Shown in pieces: positions 50,410 to 62,533 of a stretch of 64,000 nt of DNA. Source of the DNA: Methylobacterium sp. DB0501 (GTDB lineage Bacteria > Pseudomonadota > Alphaproteobacteria > Rhizobiales > Beijerinckiaceae); NCBI RefSeq assembly GCF_011043735.1, contig NZ_JAAKGV010000004.1, positions 248,001 through 312,000 on the forward strand, in the 5' to 3' direction. The notes under the pieces are model-generated. The model ran no database searches and was not told where the DNA came from. It saw only the letters and a list, made by a program, of their open reading frames with translations. The first letter of the stretch is position 1; each line of letters opens with the position of its first letter. A program made the translations under genes and the position numbers.

Positions 50410-51819
50410 ATGGCGCCCGAGCCCTCCGCCGCGAACCCGGCCGACCTGCCCGCCACCGAGCTCCTGCGCCTCTATGCCGGCCGCGTCCTCTCGCCGGTGG
50501 CGGTGACGCAAGCGGTGATCGCCCGGGCCGAGGCCGCCGAGCCGCGCCTGCACGCCCTCTACGCCTTCGCGCCCGAGACGGCCTTGGCCGCCGCCCGCGC
50601 CTCCGAGGCGCGGTGGATGAGGGGCGAGGCCCTGCCCCTCGACGGGGTGCCGGTCACCATCAAGGAGAACATCGCGACGCGGGGCGTGCCGATGCCGCTC
50701 GGCACCGCCGCCCGGGACGACGCGCCCCCGAGCCCGCACGACGCGCCGGCCACCGCCCGCCTGCGCGAGGACGGCGCGGTGATCCTCGCCCACACCACCA
50801 TGCCGGATTACGGCATGCTGTCCTCGGGTCTGTCGAGCTTCCATCCCCTCACCCGCAACCCCTGGGATCCGACCAAGGGGCCCGGCGGCTCCTCGGCCGG
50901 CTCGGGTGCCGCCGCCGCCGCGGGCTACGGCCCGCTGCATCTCGGCACCGATATCGGCGGCTCGATCCGGCTGCCGGCCTCGTGGTGCGGGGTCGTCGGC
51001 CTGAAGCCGAGCCACGGCCGGGTGCCGCTCGATCCGCCCTATTACGGCCGCTGCGCCGGGCCGCTCGCCCGCACCGTCGGCGATGCGGCGCTGATGATGC
51101 GGACCTTGAGCCGCCCGGACGAGCGGGACCCTACCGCCCTGCCCCCGGCCGACCTGCCCTGGCTCGACCTCGACGGGCTGGACCTCAAGGGCCTGCGCCT
51201 CGGGCTGGTGATGGAGGCCGGCGCCGGCCTCCCGCTCGATCCGGCGAACCGCGCGGTCGTCGAGGACGCCGCGCGGCTCCTCGCCGAGGCCGGCGCGGTG
51301 ATCGAGCCGGTCGGGCCGTTCCTCAGCCAAGCCATGCTCGACGGGCTCGACCTGTTCTGGCGCCAGCGCGCCTCCCTCGACATCGAGGCCCTGGACGAGG
51401 CGCGCCGGGCCCGGGTCCTGCCCTTCATCCGCGACTGGGCGGCGGGCGGCCGCTCGTTGAGCGGCGCGACCGTGTTCCACGGCATGAGCCAGATGGCGGC
51501 GATGCGCGACGCGAGCCTCGCGGCGATCCGTCCGTTCGACTTCCTGATCGGCCCGGTCTCCCCGAACCCGCCCTTCCCGGCCGAGCACGCCTCCCCGACC
51601 AACGACCCGGCCCGGGCGATGGCCCACATCGCCTACACGGTGCCGTTCAACATGTCGGAGCAGCCTGCGGTCTCGGTCCCGGCGGGGTTCACGCCGGATG
51701 GGCTGCCGGTCGGCCTGCAGATCGCCGGCCGGCGCTTCGACGATGTCGGGGTGCTACGGCTGGCCCACGCCTTCGAGCGGATCCGGCCGGCGCTGAAGGC
51801 GTGGCCGGTGACGGGATAG
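50410..51819 (+). CDS. Amidase signature enzyme (GatA-like amidase)
   Basis: A 469-residue hydrolase. The Ser-cisSer-Lys triad is present: Lys in VPVTIKENIATRG, the cis-Ser in TKGPGGSSAGSGAAAAAG and the nucleophile Ser in GTDIGGSIRLPASWCG. It is a stand-alone amidase, not GatA, since gatB and gatC are absent. The substrate is unknown. ATG 50410 is 4 bp after the preceding small gene and has a weak ribosome-binding site, suggesting translational coupling. Confidence 0.93.
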   Translation: MAPEPSAANPADLPATELLRLYAGRVLSPVAVTQAVIARAEAAEPRLHALYAFAPETALAAARASEARWMRGEALPLDGVPVTIKENIATRGVPMPLGTAARDDAPPSPHDAPATARLREDGAVILAHTTMPDYGMLSSGLSSFHPLTRNPWDPTKGPGGSSAGSGAAAAAGYGPLHLGTDIGGSIRLPASWCGVVGLKPSHGRVPLDPPYYGRCAGPLARTVGDAALMMRTLSRPDERDPTALPPADLPWLDLDGLDLKGLRLGLVMEAGAGLPLDPANRAVVEDAARLLAEAGAVIEPVGPFLSQAMLDGLDLFWRQRASLDIEALDEARRARVLPFIRDWAAGGRSLSGATVFHGMSQMAAMRDASLAAIRPFDFLIGPVSPNPPFPAEHASPTNDPARAMAHIAYTVPFNMSEQPAVSVPAGFTPDGLPVGLQIAGRRFDDVGVLRLAHAFERIRPALKAWPVTG

Positions 51820-52033
51820 GCCGGATCCTCCTGCCGCCCTTCAGGCGAGGCACGGGCTTCCCCCTCTCCCCGTGAGAAGCCGGGCTTGCCCGACTTCGTC
51901 CGTCTCGCGCAGATCCCGGGCTTCCCCGGAATCCGTCGGGAAGAGGAGAGGACCCGCGCCTTTGCTTCTCCCCCGCATGGCCCTGCCGCGTGGGAACGGG
52001 AACGGTGCCTGTCTTGAACGGACGCGCCGCTTG

Positions 52034-53380
52034 TCAGGCCGTCTCCCCCTTCAACCGCGCCAGCGCCTTCTCCCGCCCGATCAGCGGCAGCAGGCCGGCG
52101 AGGTCCGGGCCGTGGTCGAGGCCGGTCAGGGCGAGGCGCAGGGGCAGGAACAATGCCTTGCCCTTGAGGCCGGTCGCGGTGCGCACCGCCTCCGTCACGC
52201 GCTTCCACGTCGTGGCGTCCCAGGGCTCCGGCGGCATCGCCTGGCGGGCGACCGCGAGGAGATCCGGCGTCTCGCCGGTCACCGGCGTCACCGGGCCCTG
52301 CACCACCCGCCACCACTCGGCGGCATCCGACACCCGGGTCAGGTTCGCCCGCACCACCTCCCAGAACGCCTCTCCGCGCTCCGGCGCGACGCCGAGGGCG
52401 GTCAGCCGCTCCGCCACCGCCGCGTAGGGCAGGCCATGCACGACCCGGGCGTTGAGCCCGTCGAGCTCGTGCTCGTCGAACTTCGCCGGCGCCCGCGAGA
52501 CGTGGGCGAGGTCGACGAGGGCGGCCAGTTCGTCGAGGTCGGAGACCGGCCGCACCGCCTCGGCCGAGCCGGTGAGCACCGCGAGCGCCGCCACGGCCAT
52601 CGGCTCGTAGCCGGACGCGCGCAGGCCCCGCAGGGAGAGGTGGCCGAGGCGCTTCGACAGGCCTTCGCCGCTCGCCGTGGTGAGCAGGTTGTGGTGCGCG
52701 AAGACCGGCACGGTCGCGCCGAGGGCCGAGAAGATCTGGATCTGGACCGCGGTGTTGGTGACGTGGTCCTCGCCGCGGATCACGTGGGTCACGCCGGTCT
52801 CGGCGTCGTCGACCACGGAAGGAAGGGTGTAGAGGTAGCTGCCGTCCTCCCGGATCAGCACCGGGTCGGACAAGCTGTCGGCCTCGACGTGGCACGGCCC
52901 GCGCACGAGGTCGTCCCAGGTCACGGTGCCGGGATCGAGGCGGAAGCGCCAATGCGGCCGGCGCCCCTCGGCCTCGAAGGCGGCGCGCTCCTCCGGCGTC
53001 AGCTTCAGGGCGGCGCGGTCGTAGACCGGCGGCAGGCCGCGGCCGAGCTGGCGCCGGCGGCGGCGCTCCAGTTCTTCCGCCGTCTCGTAGGCCGGGTAGA
53101 GCCGGCCCGCCTGTTTCAGGCGCTCGGCCGCCGCGTCGTAGATCGCGAGGCGCTCCGACTGGCGAAACATCCCGTCCGGGACGATGCCGAGCCAGGCCAA
53201 ATCCTCCTCGATCGCCGCGGCGAACTCGGCCGTCGAGCGCGCCGTGTCGGTGTCGTCGAGGCGCAGCCAGAATTGCCCGCCCGCCCGCCGGGCGAACAGC
53301 GCGTTGAACAGGGCCGGCCGGGCATTGCCGATATGGAGGAAGCCGGTGGGCGAGGGAGCGAAGCGAACGACGGGTGCCAT
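52034..53380 (-). CDS. gltX: Glutamate-tRNA ligase
   Basis: A 448-residue class I aminoacyl-tRNA synthetase. It has [28 protein letters not shown] (HIGH-type motif as H16-I-G-N19), [41 protein letters not shown] and the KMSKS-type motif as [15 protein letters not shown]. The length is at the short end for the family. Alphaproteobacteria often carry two GltX; this may be either. It is divergent from the ELM1-like gene. ATG 53380 is used. Confidence 0.94.
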   Translation of the reverse strand: MAPVVRFAPSPTGFLHIGNARPALFNALFARRAGGQFWLRLDDTDTARSTAEFAAAIEEDLAWLGIVPDGMFRQSERLAIYDAAAERLKQAGRLYPAYETAEELERRRRRQLGRGLPPVYDRAALKLTPEERAAFEAEGRRPHWRFRLDPGTVTWDDLVRGPCHVEADSLSDPVLIREDGSYLYTLPSVVDDAETGVTHVIRGEDHVTNTAVQIQIFSALGATVPVFAHHNLLTTASGEGLSKRLGHLSLRGLRASGYEPMAVAALAVLTGSAEAVRPVSDLDELAALVDLAHVSRAPAKFDEHELDGLNARVVHGLPYAAVAERLTALGVAPERGEAFWEVVRANLTRVSDAAEWWRVVQGPVTPVTGETPDLLAVARQAMPPEPWDATTWKRVTEAVRTATGLKGKALFLPLRLALTGLDHGPDLAGLLPLIGREKALARLKGETA

Positions 53381-53451
53381 GCCGGCCCTCGTAGAGCATC
53401 GGCCGAGCGGCGCGCAATCGGGCGCACGCTCCAAGCCTCGACGCCCGAGCC

Positions 53452-54474
53452 TTGACAGATCCTGCCCCGGCACCGCATCGCGGGGCCGTGGCCCCCTCCG
53501 CTCCCCTTCTGCCGGCCGGCACCACGGCCTGGCTGATAACCGACGGCAAGGCCGGCGACCTCGCCCCCTGCCGCGGCCTCGCCGAGGCCCTGGGGCTTGC
53601 GGCGGAGGAGCGCAGGATCGCGCCGCGCCTGCCCTTCTCTTGGTTCGCCCCCCGCGGCCCGGCCGACCCGCGCGAGCGGGCGCTCGTCCCGCCCTGGCCC
53701 GACCTCGCCATCGCCACCGGCCGCCGGGCGGTGCCGGCTTTGCGCGCGGTGAAGCGCCGCTCGGGGGCCCGGACCTTCACGGTGTTCCTGCGCGATCCCC
53801 GCATCGGGAGGCGGGCGGCCGACCTGATCTGGGTGCCGGCCCACGACCGCCTGCGCGGGGCCAACGTGATCGTGACCGAGGCCGGACCGCACCCGGTCTC
53901 GCCGGCCCGCCTCGCCGCCGCGAGACGCGAGCCCGACCCGCGCCTCTCCGCCCTCCCCCGCCCCCGCGCCGCGGTGCTGGTCGGCGGCGACAGCCGGCAC
54001 GGGCGATTCCCGGACGAGGATGGGCGGCGCCTGCTCGCCGGGCTGGAACGGCTGTCGGGCGAGGCGAGCCTGATGATCACCGCGTCCCGGCGCACGCCCG
54101 AGCCCCTGCGGGCGGCGCTCGCGGATCTGGCCCGGCGCCGCGGCGGCTTCTTCTGGGACGGCAGCGGCGAGAACCCCTACCTCGCTCTCCTGGCGCTCGC
54201 CGACACCGTCGTAGCGACGGCCGATTCGGCCAACATGGTGACGGAGGCCTGCGCCGCCGGCGTTCCGGTGCTGCTGTTCGAGCCGCAGAACCTCTATTCC
54301 CGCCATCGCCCGCTCTTCGCGGCCTTGAAAAGCCACGGAACTGTGCATCCTTTCGCCGGACGGGTTGAAGCGTTGCGCCCCAAGCCCTTAGACATGACAC
54401 TCGCGATCGCGCAGGCTGTGGCGAATGCCTATATCGGGCATCGCGACGCGCTCGCCCGCCGCAAGACTCGTTAG
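53452..54474 (+). CDS. ELM1/GtrOC1-family protein (DUF1022)
   Basis: A 340-residue protein of the bacterial group related to plant mitochondrial fission factor ELM1. It has [60 protein letters not shown] and [25 protein letters not shown], reminiscent of a GT-B glycosyltransferase fold. The bacterial role is unproven. The start is TTG 53452 with only a weak upstream site, so the exact N-terminus is uncertain. It is 31 bp before trxB. Confidence 0.88.
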   Translation: MTDPAPAPHRGAVAPSAPLLPAGTTAWLITDGKAGDLAPCRGLAEALGLAAEERRIAPRLPFSWFAPRGPADPRERALVPPWPDLAIATGRRAVPALRAVKRRSGARTFTVFLRDPRIGRRAADLIWVPAHDRLRGANVIVTEAGPHPVSPARLAAARREPDPRLSALPRPRAAVLVGGDSRHGRFPDEDGRRLLAGLERLSGEASLMITASRRTPEPLRAALADLARRRGGFFWDGSGENPYLALLALADTVVATADSANMVTEACAAGVPVLLFEPQNLYSRHRPLFAALKSHGTVHPFAGRVEALRPKPLDMTLAIAQAVANAYIGHRDALARRKTR

Positions 54475-54505
54475 AGCCTCACCGGCGGCAGCCCCGGAGA
54501 CCCTT

Positions 54506-55498
54506 ATGTCCACCACCAAGCAGGCTCCCCAGCACGAGAAGCTCGTGATCGTCGGCTCCGGCCCCGCCGGGTACACCGCCGCGATCTACGCCGCCCGCGC
54601 CATGGTCGAGCCGCTGCTGATCTCGGGCTTCCAGCCCGGCGGCCAGCTGATGATCACCACCGACGTCGAGAACTACCCGGGCTTCGCCGAGGCCATCCAG
54701 GGCCCGTGGCTGATGGAGCAGATGCGGCTCCAGGCCGAGCATGTCGGCACCCGGATCGTCTCGGAATACATCGCCAAGGTCGACCTCGCGCAGCGGCCGT
54801 TCCGGCTCGAGGCGGATTCGGGTGCGGTCTTCACCTGCGACGCGCTGATCATCGCCACCGGCGCCCAGGCGAAGTGGCTCGGCCTGCCCTCCGAGGCGAA
54901 GTTCCAGGGCTTCGGCGTCTCGGCCTGCGCCACCTGCGACGGCTTCTTCTTCCGGGGCAAGGAGGTCGTGGTGGTCGGCGGCGGCAACACCGCGGTCGAG
55001 GAGGCGCTCTACCTCGCCAACCTCGCCTCCAAGGTCACGGTGGTCCACCGCCGCGACACGTTCCGGGCCGAGCGCATCCTGCAGGAGCGCCTGTTCAAGC
55101 ATCCGAACGTCGAGGTGGTGTGGAACCATGCGGTCGAGGAGATCTGCGGCCGCGACAAACCGGCCCCGTCGGTCACCCATGTCCGCCTGCGCGACACGAC
55201 GACCGGCGCGATCACCGAGCGCAAGGCCGACGGCGTGTTCGTCGCCATCGGCCACCAGCCGGCCACGGCTGTGTTCGAGGGGCAGTTGCCCTTCCGGGCC
55301 GGCGGCTACCTGGAGGTTCAGCCCGGCACCGCCATGACGGCGATCCCCGGGGTGTTCGCGGCGGGCGACGTGACCGACGACGTCTACCGGCAGGCGATCA
55401 CCGCCGCCGGAATGGGCTGCATGGCCGCCCTGGAGGCGGAGAAGTACCTGGCCAACCTGGCGATCGGCGAGAAGCCGCGCCAGGCCGCGGCCGAGTAG
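54506..55498 (+). CDS. trxB: Thioredoxin-disulfide reductase
   Basis: A 330-residue flavoenzyme that reduces thioredoxin with NADPH. It has the FAD motif [17 protein letters not shown], the redox pair C141-A-T-C144, the NADPH motif [16 protein letters not shown] with HRRDTFRAE and the C-terminal [33 protein letters not shown] 54506 follows CCGGAGA. It is followed by a hairpin and then an LsrB-type regulator, an order conserved in Rhizobiales. Confidence 0.98.
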   Translation: MSTTKQAPQHEKLVIVGSGPAGYTAAIYAARAMVEPLLISGFQPGGQLMITTDVENYPGFAEAIQGPWLMEQMRLQAEHVGTRIVSEYIAKVDLAQRPFRLEADSGAVFTCDALIIATGAQAKWLGLPSEAKFQGFGVSACATCDGFFFRGKEVVVVGGGNTAVEEALYLANLASKVTVVHRRDTFRAERILQERLFKHPNVEVVWNHAVEEICGRDKPAPSVTHVRLRDTTTGAITERKADGVFVAIGHQPATAVFEGQLPFRAGGYLEVQPGTAMTAIPGVFAAGDVTDDVYRQAITAAGMGCMAALEAEKYLANLAIGEKPRQAAAE

Positions 55499-55508
55499 AC
55501 GGGTTGTA

Positions 55509-55537
55509 CCGGGGCCGGGGATGAGCCCCGGCCCCGG
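55509..55537 (+). terminator. Hairpin terminator after trxB
   Basis: A 12-bp stem of CCGGGGCCGGGG with CCCCGGCCCCGG has a 5-nt loop, followed by CCTTGTGG. The T-tract is weak. Confidence 0.65.
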
Positions 55538-55608
55538 CCTTGTGGCGTTCGCTCTGAACTCACCGGTCCTCCTGGCCGGCCGGGGCTCTGGCGAGGGGTT
55601 TGACGGCC

Positions 55609-56499
55609 GTGGACTGGGACAAGATCCGGATTTTCCTCAACGTCGCCGAAGCCGGCAGCTTCACCAAGGCGGGCGACGACATCGGGCTCAGCCAGTCGGC
55701 CGTCAGCCGCCAGATCAGCGCGCTGGAGCGCGAGCTGAAGGCGCCGCTGTTCCACCGCCACGCCCGCGGGCTGATCCTGACCGAGCAGGGCGACCTGCTG
55801 TTCCGGGCCGCCCGGGACATGAAGATGCGGCTGGAGACCACCCGGGCGCGCCTCGTCGAGACCAGCGAGCGTCCCTCGGGCGACCTCAAGGTGACGACGA
55901 CGGTGGGCTTGGGCACTGCCTGGCTGTCGCAGCGGGTGGCCGAGTTCCTCGACCTGCACCCGGACGTGCGCGTCGAGCTGATCCTGACCAACGAGGAGCT
56001 GGACCTCGCCATGCGCGAGGCCGACGTGGCGATTCGCCTGCGCCGGCCGGCCCAGCCGGACCTGATCCAGCGCCGGCTGTTCACCGTGCATTACCACGTC
56101 TTCGCCTCGCTCGAATACATCAAGCGGTTCGGCGAGCCGAAGACCATCGACGACCTCGACAAGCACCGCCTCGTCTCGTTCGGCGGCGATCAACCCTCCT
56201 ACCTGATGGCAACCCACTGGCTCGCCACCGTCGGCCGCGAGGGGCGCGAGCACCGCACCATCCACTTCACGGTCAACAACATCTCGGCGCTCCAGCTCGC
56301 GGTCGAGACCGGCGCCGGCATCGGTATCCTGCCGGATTACGTGGCGGACGGGAACGAGCAGCTGGTCCAGGTGCTGCGCGACTACGAGATGCCGAACCTC
56401 GAGAGCTACCTCGTCTATGCCGAGGAGATGCGGACGGTCGCCCGGGTCCAGGCCTTCCGGGACTTCCTCGTCGCGAAGGCGCAGCGCTGGACCTATTGA
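55609..56499 (+). CDS. lsrB: LysR-family regulator, LsrB/VtlR type
   Basis: A 296-residue regulator. The start MDWDKIRIFLNVAEAGSFTKAGDDIGLSQSAVSRQISALERELKAPLFHRHARGLILTEQG and KVTTTVGLGTAWLSQRVAEF closely resemble LsrB of Sinorhizobium and VtlR of Brucella as I remember them, and the gene follows trxB as lsrB does there. Those regulators control envelope, oxidative-stress and small-RNA genes. This copy has no cysteine at all, unlike the redox-sensing Sinorhizobium protein. GTG 55609 is preferred to TTG 55600 because GCGAGGGG is better spaced from it. Confidence 0.85.
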   Translation: MDWDKIRIFLNVAEAGSFTKAGDDIGLSQSAVSRQISALERELKAPLFHRHARGLILTEQGDLLFRAARDMKMRLETTRARLVETSERPSGDLKVTTTVGLGTAWLSQRVAEFLDLHPDVRVELILTNEELDLAMREADVAIRLRRPAQPDLIQRRLFTVHYHVFASLEYIKRFGEPKTIDDLDKHRLVSFGGDQPSYLMATHWLATVGREGREHRTIHFTVNNISALQLAVETGAGIGILPDYVADGNEQLVQVLRDYEMPNLESYLVYAEEMRTVARVQAFRDFLVAKAQRWTY

Positions 56500-56635
56500 G
56501 GCGGGCTCGGCTCGCGCGACGAGTCCGGCATCCTCCGGGCGAAGCCGGCGCGCACCGGCCCCTCCCCGCTTGCCTTTCCGCCCGCCGGCGCCATGCTGCC
56601 CAAGCTAGCCCAAGGTCAGGTGACGAGGAGCCCCG

Positions 56636-57115
56636 ATGACCGACGACGAGACCTTCATGGCACGCGCCATCGCGCTGTCGGAGCACACCGCCCTCGTCGA
56701 GAGCGCCGGCGGCGCCTTCGGGGCGGTGATCGTGCGCGACGGGCAGATCATCGGCGAGGGCGCGAACCGGGTCGTCGCCGAGAACGATCCGACCTGGCAC
56801 GCCGAGATGGCGGCGATCCGCGACGCCTGCCGGAAGGACGGCAACTTCAAGCTGCCGGGCGCCACCCTCTACACATCGGCGGAACCCTGCCCGATGTGCA
56901 TGGCCGCCGCCTACTGGGCCGGCATCTCGCGGATCTTCTACGCCTCGACCAACGAGGATGCGCTCCGCCACGGCAATTTCGACGACAGCATGATCTACGA
57001 GGAGATCCGCAAGCCGGCCGACCAGCGCAAGATCCCGATCCGCCAGATCATGCGGGCCGAGGCGATCGAGGTCTGGGAGCGCTACGAGGCCAAGGCCGAC
57101 CGGGTGCCGTATTGA
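56636..57115 (+). CDS. Nucleoside deaminase (guanine/CMP deaminase family)
   Basis: A 159-residue zinc hydrolase. Zinc ligands and the proton donor are in WHAEMAA (H55, E57) and AEPCPMCMAA (C85, C88). AFGAVIVRDGQIIGEGANRV and the C-terminal RQIMRAEAIEVWERY are like bacterial guanine deaminase (GuaD). It deaminates a free base or nucleoside; tRNA-specific TadA is less likely. ATG 56636 follows GAGGAG. It is monocistronic. Confidence 0.92.
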   Translation: MTDDETFMARAIALSEHTALVESAGGAFGAVIVRDGQIIGEGANRVVAENDPTWHAEMAAIRDACRKDGNFKLPGATLYTSAEPCPMCMAAAYWAGISRIFYASTNEDALRHGNFDDSMIYEEIRKPADQRKIPIRQIMRAEAIEVWERYEAKADRVPY

Positions 57116-57141
57116 GGGCAGGCGTCCGGGCGACGACGGCT

Positions 57142-57212
57142 TAGAGCATTTTCCGGCGACGTGGAAATCGGTTCGCCTCAGAAGATGCGCCAAAGTCAAA
57201 AGACCTAGAGCA
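57142..57212. repeat. Rhizobiales-type intergenic mosaic element
   Basis: The unit starts TAGAGCATTTTCCGG and ends CAAAAGACCTAGAGCA, the layout of short mosaic repeats widespread between genes in Rhizobiales. The TAGAGC ends are direct repeats, and internal GATGCG/CGACGTGG segments vary between copies. Confidence 0.65.
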
Positions 57213-57244
57213 CGGCCCGAGTGCAAGGCAATCGGGCCGTGCTC
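57208..57244 (+). terminator. 13-bp stem-loop after the deaminase gene
   Basis: GAGCACGGCCCGA pairs perfectly with TCGGGCCGTGCTC across an 11-nt loop. No T-run follows, so it may act as a rho-dependent or stabilising hairpin rather than a classic terminator. Confidence 0.5.
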
Positions 57245-57460
57245 CAGCCATCGTCCGGCAAGTCAAGACGGCTCGGCCTGCGACAACGCTCCGCGTCATC
57301 CCGACTCTCGCCTTCAACGAGCCCCAGGATGACAACGGAGGATTTCGGATGCGCCGGGGATCCGGAAAGCCCCGAAACCGGAGCCTTCGCCGCACGTTGC
57401 CGTGTCAGGCACCTGGGACATCGATCCGGGCCGCGACCCGGATCATGGAAGGAGGTCTCC

Positions 57461-57721
57461 ATGCGTCGCGCGCCCCATCTTGCCGTCCTCCTCGCCGCGG
57501 CCCTCGCCCCGGCCCCGCTCCTCGCGCAGGGCGAGCCGCCCGGGCGGGATCCGGGCAGCACCGGGTCGCTGGCCACCCGCGACACCACCGGCGTCGGCCA
57601 GACCAAGCCGCCGGGCGCGGCCCTCGGCCCGGATGCGGGCCTCACGCCGGAGTTGCAGGAGCGGGATCGCGCGATCCAGCGCGCGATCGAGACCGGCATC
57701 TGCACGGGTTGCACCGACTAG
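57461..57721 (+). CDS. Small secreted hypothetical protein
   Basis: An 86-residue exported protein with a signal peptide (MRRAPHLAVLLAAALAPAPLLAQ, residues 1-23). The mature part begins GEPPGRDPGSTGSLATRDTTGVGQTKPPG and ends ELQERDRAIQRAIETGICTGCTD with two Cys. A strong ribosome-binding site (GGAGG) precedes ATG 57461. Similar Pro/Gly-rich small proteins occur in Methylobacterium, with unknown function. It precedes acs by 156 bp. Confidence 0.65.
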   Translation: MRRAPHLAVLLAAALAPAPLLAQGEPPGRDPGSTGSLATRDTTGVGQTKPPGAALGPDAGLTPELQERDRAIQRAIETGICTGCTD

Positions 57722-57877
57722 CACGGACACAACCCCATACGGATGGTCGGGCGAATTAATCCAGTCTGCATTAGACGGAATGATCGGTTGCGAGCGCAGT
57801 CGACGCCCCATTACACCGGCCGCAACCAGCCCGGGCGCCGCGCCCGCGACCGGGTGAACCATGCGAGGGAGAGCGCC

Positions 57878-59827
<1,950 letters not shown>

Positions 59828-59834
59828 TCGTCGC

Positions 59835-59867
59835 GCCGGGGCCCCGATCGAGGCCCCGGCATTTTTA
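59835..59867 (+). terminator. Rho-independent terminator of acs
   Basis: A 9-bp GC stem (GCCGGGGCC with GGCCCCGGC) has an 8-nt loop and is followed by ATTTTTAA, an orthodox terminator. Confidence 0.9.
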
Positions 59868-59966
59868 ATCCCGCGCAAGACGGTCGCGGTTATCAGACCT
59901 TCGTCGCATCGCAAGCATTTTCAGTCCCTTTGCGCTGGCATTCGTCATAGAATCGGACCATCGGAA

Positions 59967-59983
59967 TTATTGCGCCGCAATAA
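59967..59983. promoter_or_regulatory. 17-bp palindrome upstream of the acetate-symporter operon
   Basis: TTATTGCGCCGCAATAA has 8-bp perfect arms around one C, 139 bp upstream of the DUF485 start. TTGCG-N-CGCAA-type sites are known for short-chain fatty acid regulators (ScfR/RamB-like), so a role in acetate control is plausible. Confidence 0.55.
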
Positions 59984-60121
59984 ACGCAGTCGGCGCAAGC
60001 TCAAGCCTGACGAGAACAGGCATCAGATAGACCGACGCACCGGCTTCATCGTTCCGTGCCGTTCCCGGCGCGCGGCGGAGCCGTGTCCGGTCACAGAAGA
60101 GAAACACAGGGAGGCCCGCCG

Positions 60122-60427
60122 ATGGCAGAGGCAGACACCGCACGGGTTCTGGCGAGCCCGAATTTCCGCCGCTTGGTGCACGAGCGCACCCGCTTCGCCT
60201 GGATCCTGTCCGGCCTGATGCTGGCGATCTACCTCGTCTTCATTCTGCTCATCGCCTTCGCGCACGGCCTGATGGCGACGAAGGTCATGGGCACGATCTC
60301 GCTGGGCCTGGTGCTCGGCATCGGGGTCATCCTCGCCGCCTTCCTGCTCACCGGGATCTACGTCGTTCGCGCCAACGGCCGCTTCGACGACCTCACCCGC
60401 GACCTGAACCGGGAGATCGGCCGATGA
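60122..60427 (+). CDS. DUF485 membrane protein, partner of ActP
   Basis: A 101-residue membrane protein with two helices (about 27-49 and 59-82). It begins [32 protein letters not shown], the typical DUF485 pattern (YjcH in E. coli). It is almost always encoded with actP and may assist its assembly. A strong ribosome-binding site (GGGAGG) precedes ATG 60122. Its stop overlaps the actP start (ATGA). Confidence 0.95.
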   Translation: MAEADTARVLASPNFRRLVHERTRFAWILSGLMLAIYLVFILLIAFAHGLMATKVMGTISLGLVLGIGVILAAFLLTGIYVVRANGRFDDLTRDLNREIGR

Positions 60428-62130
60428 ACCGCCTCGCGACGAACCGCCTCGCCTTCGGCGCCCTCGCGCTCTTGGGCCCCACGGCCGCTCTCGCGGCCGG
60501 TCCCGACCTCGGCGCCGTGCAGCAGCAGGCGACGAACTGGCCGGCGATCGGCATGTTCCTGTTCTTCGTGCTGTTCACCCTCGGCATCACCTACAAGGCG
60601 GCCAAGGGCTCGAAATCGGCCGCGGACTTCTACGCCGCCGGCGGCGGCATCTCGGCCGGCACCAACGCCCTGGCGATCGCCGGCGACTACATGTCGGCGG
60701 CGTCGTTCCTCGGCATCTCCGGCATGGTCTACAGCTTCGGCTTCGACGGGCTGATCTACTCGACCGGCTTCCTGGTCGGCTGGCCGATCGTGCTGTTCCT
60801 GATCGCCGAGCGCCTGCGCAACCTCGGCAAGTTCACCTTCGCCGACGTGGCGAGCTTCCGCCTCGACCAGACCCGGATCCGCATCCTGTCGGCGACCGGC
60901 ACGCTGGTGGTGGTGGCCTTCTACCTGATCGCCCAGATGGTCGGCGCCGGCAAGCTGATCCAGCTCCTGTTCGGCCTGCCCTATCTCTACGCCGTGATCA
61001 TCGTCGGCCTCCTGATGATCGTCTACGTCGCCTTCGGCGGCATGAAGGCGACGACCTGGGTCCAGGTCATCAAGGCCTGCCTGCTCCTGTTCGGCGCGAC
61101 CTTCATGGCCGGCGCCGTGCTCTACAAGTACGGCTTCAGCCCCGAGAAGCTGTTTGCCGCCGCCACCAGCGTCCATCCCAACGGCGACGCCATTATGGGC
61201 CCGAGCGGCAACCCCAGGAGCCCGGTGGCGAACCCGATCGACACCATCTCCCTCGGCATCGGCCTGATGTTCGGCACCGCCGGCCTGCCGCACATCCTGA
61301 TGCGCTTCTTCACCGTCTCGGACGCGCAGGCCGCCCGCAAGTCGGTGTTCTACGCCACCGGCCTGATCGGCTACTTCTACATCCTCACCTTCATCATCGG
61401 CTTCGGCGGCATCGCCCTGCTGATGTCGGATCCGAGCTACTTCACGGTCGCGGCCGACGGCACCTACAACAAGATCACCGGCATGAACGGCTCGACCAAC
61501 ATGGTGGCGGTGAACCTCGCCAACGCCGTGGCGGGCCCCTACTTCCTCGGCTTCATCTCGGCGGTGGCCTTCGCGACGATCCTGGCGGTGGTCGCCGGCC
61601 TGACGCTGGCGGGCGCCTCGGCGGTGAGCCACGACCTCTACGCCCAGGTCTTCGCCCGCGGCCGCACCACGGAGCGCACCGAGGTCAACCTGTCCAAGGG
61701 GGCCGCGGTGGTGATCGGCCTCGTGGCGATCTATCTCGGCTACGTGTTCGAGAACCAGAACGTCGCCTTCATGGTCGGCCTCGCCTTCTCGGTGGCGGCG
61801 AGCTGCAACTTCCCGGTCCTCGCGATGTCGATTCTCTGGAAGGGCACGACCACGCTCGGCGCCCTCGTCGGCGGCCTCATCGGCCTCGTCACGGCGGTCG
61901 CGATGGTGGTGCTGTCGAAGGCGGTGTGGGTCACCACCTTCGGCCACCCGGCAGCGCTCTTCCCCTACGACAACCCGGCGCTGTTCTCGATGCCGATCGC
62001 CTTCCTGGGCATCTGGCTCGTCTCGAAGATGGACAACAGCGCCCGGGCCAAGCGCGAGCGGGCGGCCTTCGAGGCGCAGTACGTGCGCTCCGAGACCGGC
62101 ATCGGGGCGGCGGGCGCGCACGCGCATTGA
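60424..62130 (+). CDS. actP: Cation/acetate symporter
   Basis: A 568-residue sodium-solute symporter with about 13 helices that imports acetate or other short carboxylates. It has a signal-like start, then [35 protein letters not shown], the core [23 protein letters not shown] and SSF motif segments such as [31 protein letters not shown]. It is coupled to the DUF485 gene and ends in a terminator. With acs it lets the cell use external acetate. Confidence 0.97.
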   Translation: MNRLATNRLAFGALALLGPTAALAAGPDLGAVQQQATNWPAIGMFLFFVLFTLGITYKAAKGSKSAADFYAAGGGISAGTNALAIAGDYMSAASFLGISGMVYSFGFDGLIYSTGFLVGWPIVLFLIAERLRNLGKFTFADVASFRLDQTRIRILSATGTLVVVAFYLIAQMVGAGKLIQLLFGLPYLYAVIIVGLLMIVYVAFGGMKATTWVQVIKACLLLFGATFMAGAVLYKYGFSPEKLFAAATSVHPNGDAIMGPSGNPRSPVANPIDTISLGIGLMFGTAGLPHILMRFFTVSDAQAARKSVFYATGLIGYFYILTFIIGFGGIALLMSDPSYFTVAADGTYNKITGMNGSTNMVAVNLANAVAGPYFLGFISAVAFATILAVVAGLTLAGASAVSHDLYAQVFARGRTTERTEVNLSKGAAVVIGLVAIYLGYVFENQNVAFMVGLAFSVAASCNFPVLAMSILWKGTTTLGALVGGLIGLVTAVAMVVLSKAVWVTTFGHPAALFPYDNPALFSMPIAFLGIWLVSKMDNSARAKRERAAFEAQYVRSETGIGAAGAHAH

Positions 62131-62533
62131 CGAGAGAGGCGGCGGCCCACACCGGCCGCCGCCTATTTCTTCGCCGCCATGGAATGCCTGCGGGACGTCA
62201 TCGCCGGATACACTCTCCAACTGGCGAGAGGGGCGGTGATCATGAGCGGTGAGGACGAGACATCTCCCAGCGCGCAGCACTTACTGGATGACGACGATTC
62301 GCTGCTTCCGCGCGTCATCCGCTTGGCGGCCGGAAGCCTTTGCGGATTTCACGGCGATCGTGTCCGCACCGGCAACGGTTGTTCCGGAAATCGTGGCGAT
62401 CGCCGCGCACCGGGCACCATGGGAGATCGAGGCGGCTCAGGATCGCCGATGTTGCCGAGGATTTTTGTCGCAAAGAGCGTCCCAGGAATGACGGGGACGG
62501 TGTCGGAGTCGTCGGCGAGAGACGATCAGCTCC
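62131..62533. other. Intergenic region between convergent genes
   Basis: The left end holds the actP terminator. The remaining roughly 360 bases show no convincing gene: open frames in two phases (for example after ATG 62242) lack family features. The fragment AFADFTAIVSAPATVVPEIVAIAA in one phase could be a decayed gene remnant, but I cannot name it. Confidence 0.5.
62138..62170 (+). terminator. Rho-independent terminator of actP
   Basis: A 10-bp stem (GGCGGCGGCC with GGCCGCCGCC) has a 6-nt loop and is followed by TATTTCT. Confidence 0.85.

Larger units (their letters stand above)
57116..57460. other. Intergenic region with repeat element and hairpin
   Basis: No gene is supported. The left half has a 71-bp mosaic repeat bounded by TAGAGC (57142-57212), which directly joins a 13-bp hairpin (57208-57244). 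The right part has fragments such as CGTCATCCCG near 57295 that match the ends of element A. Confidence 0.65.
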
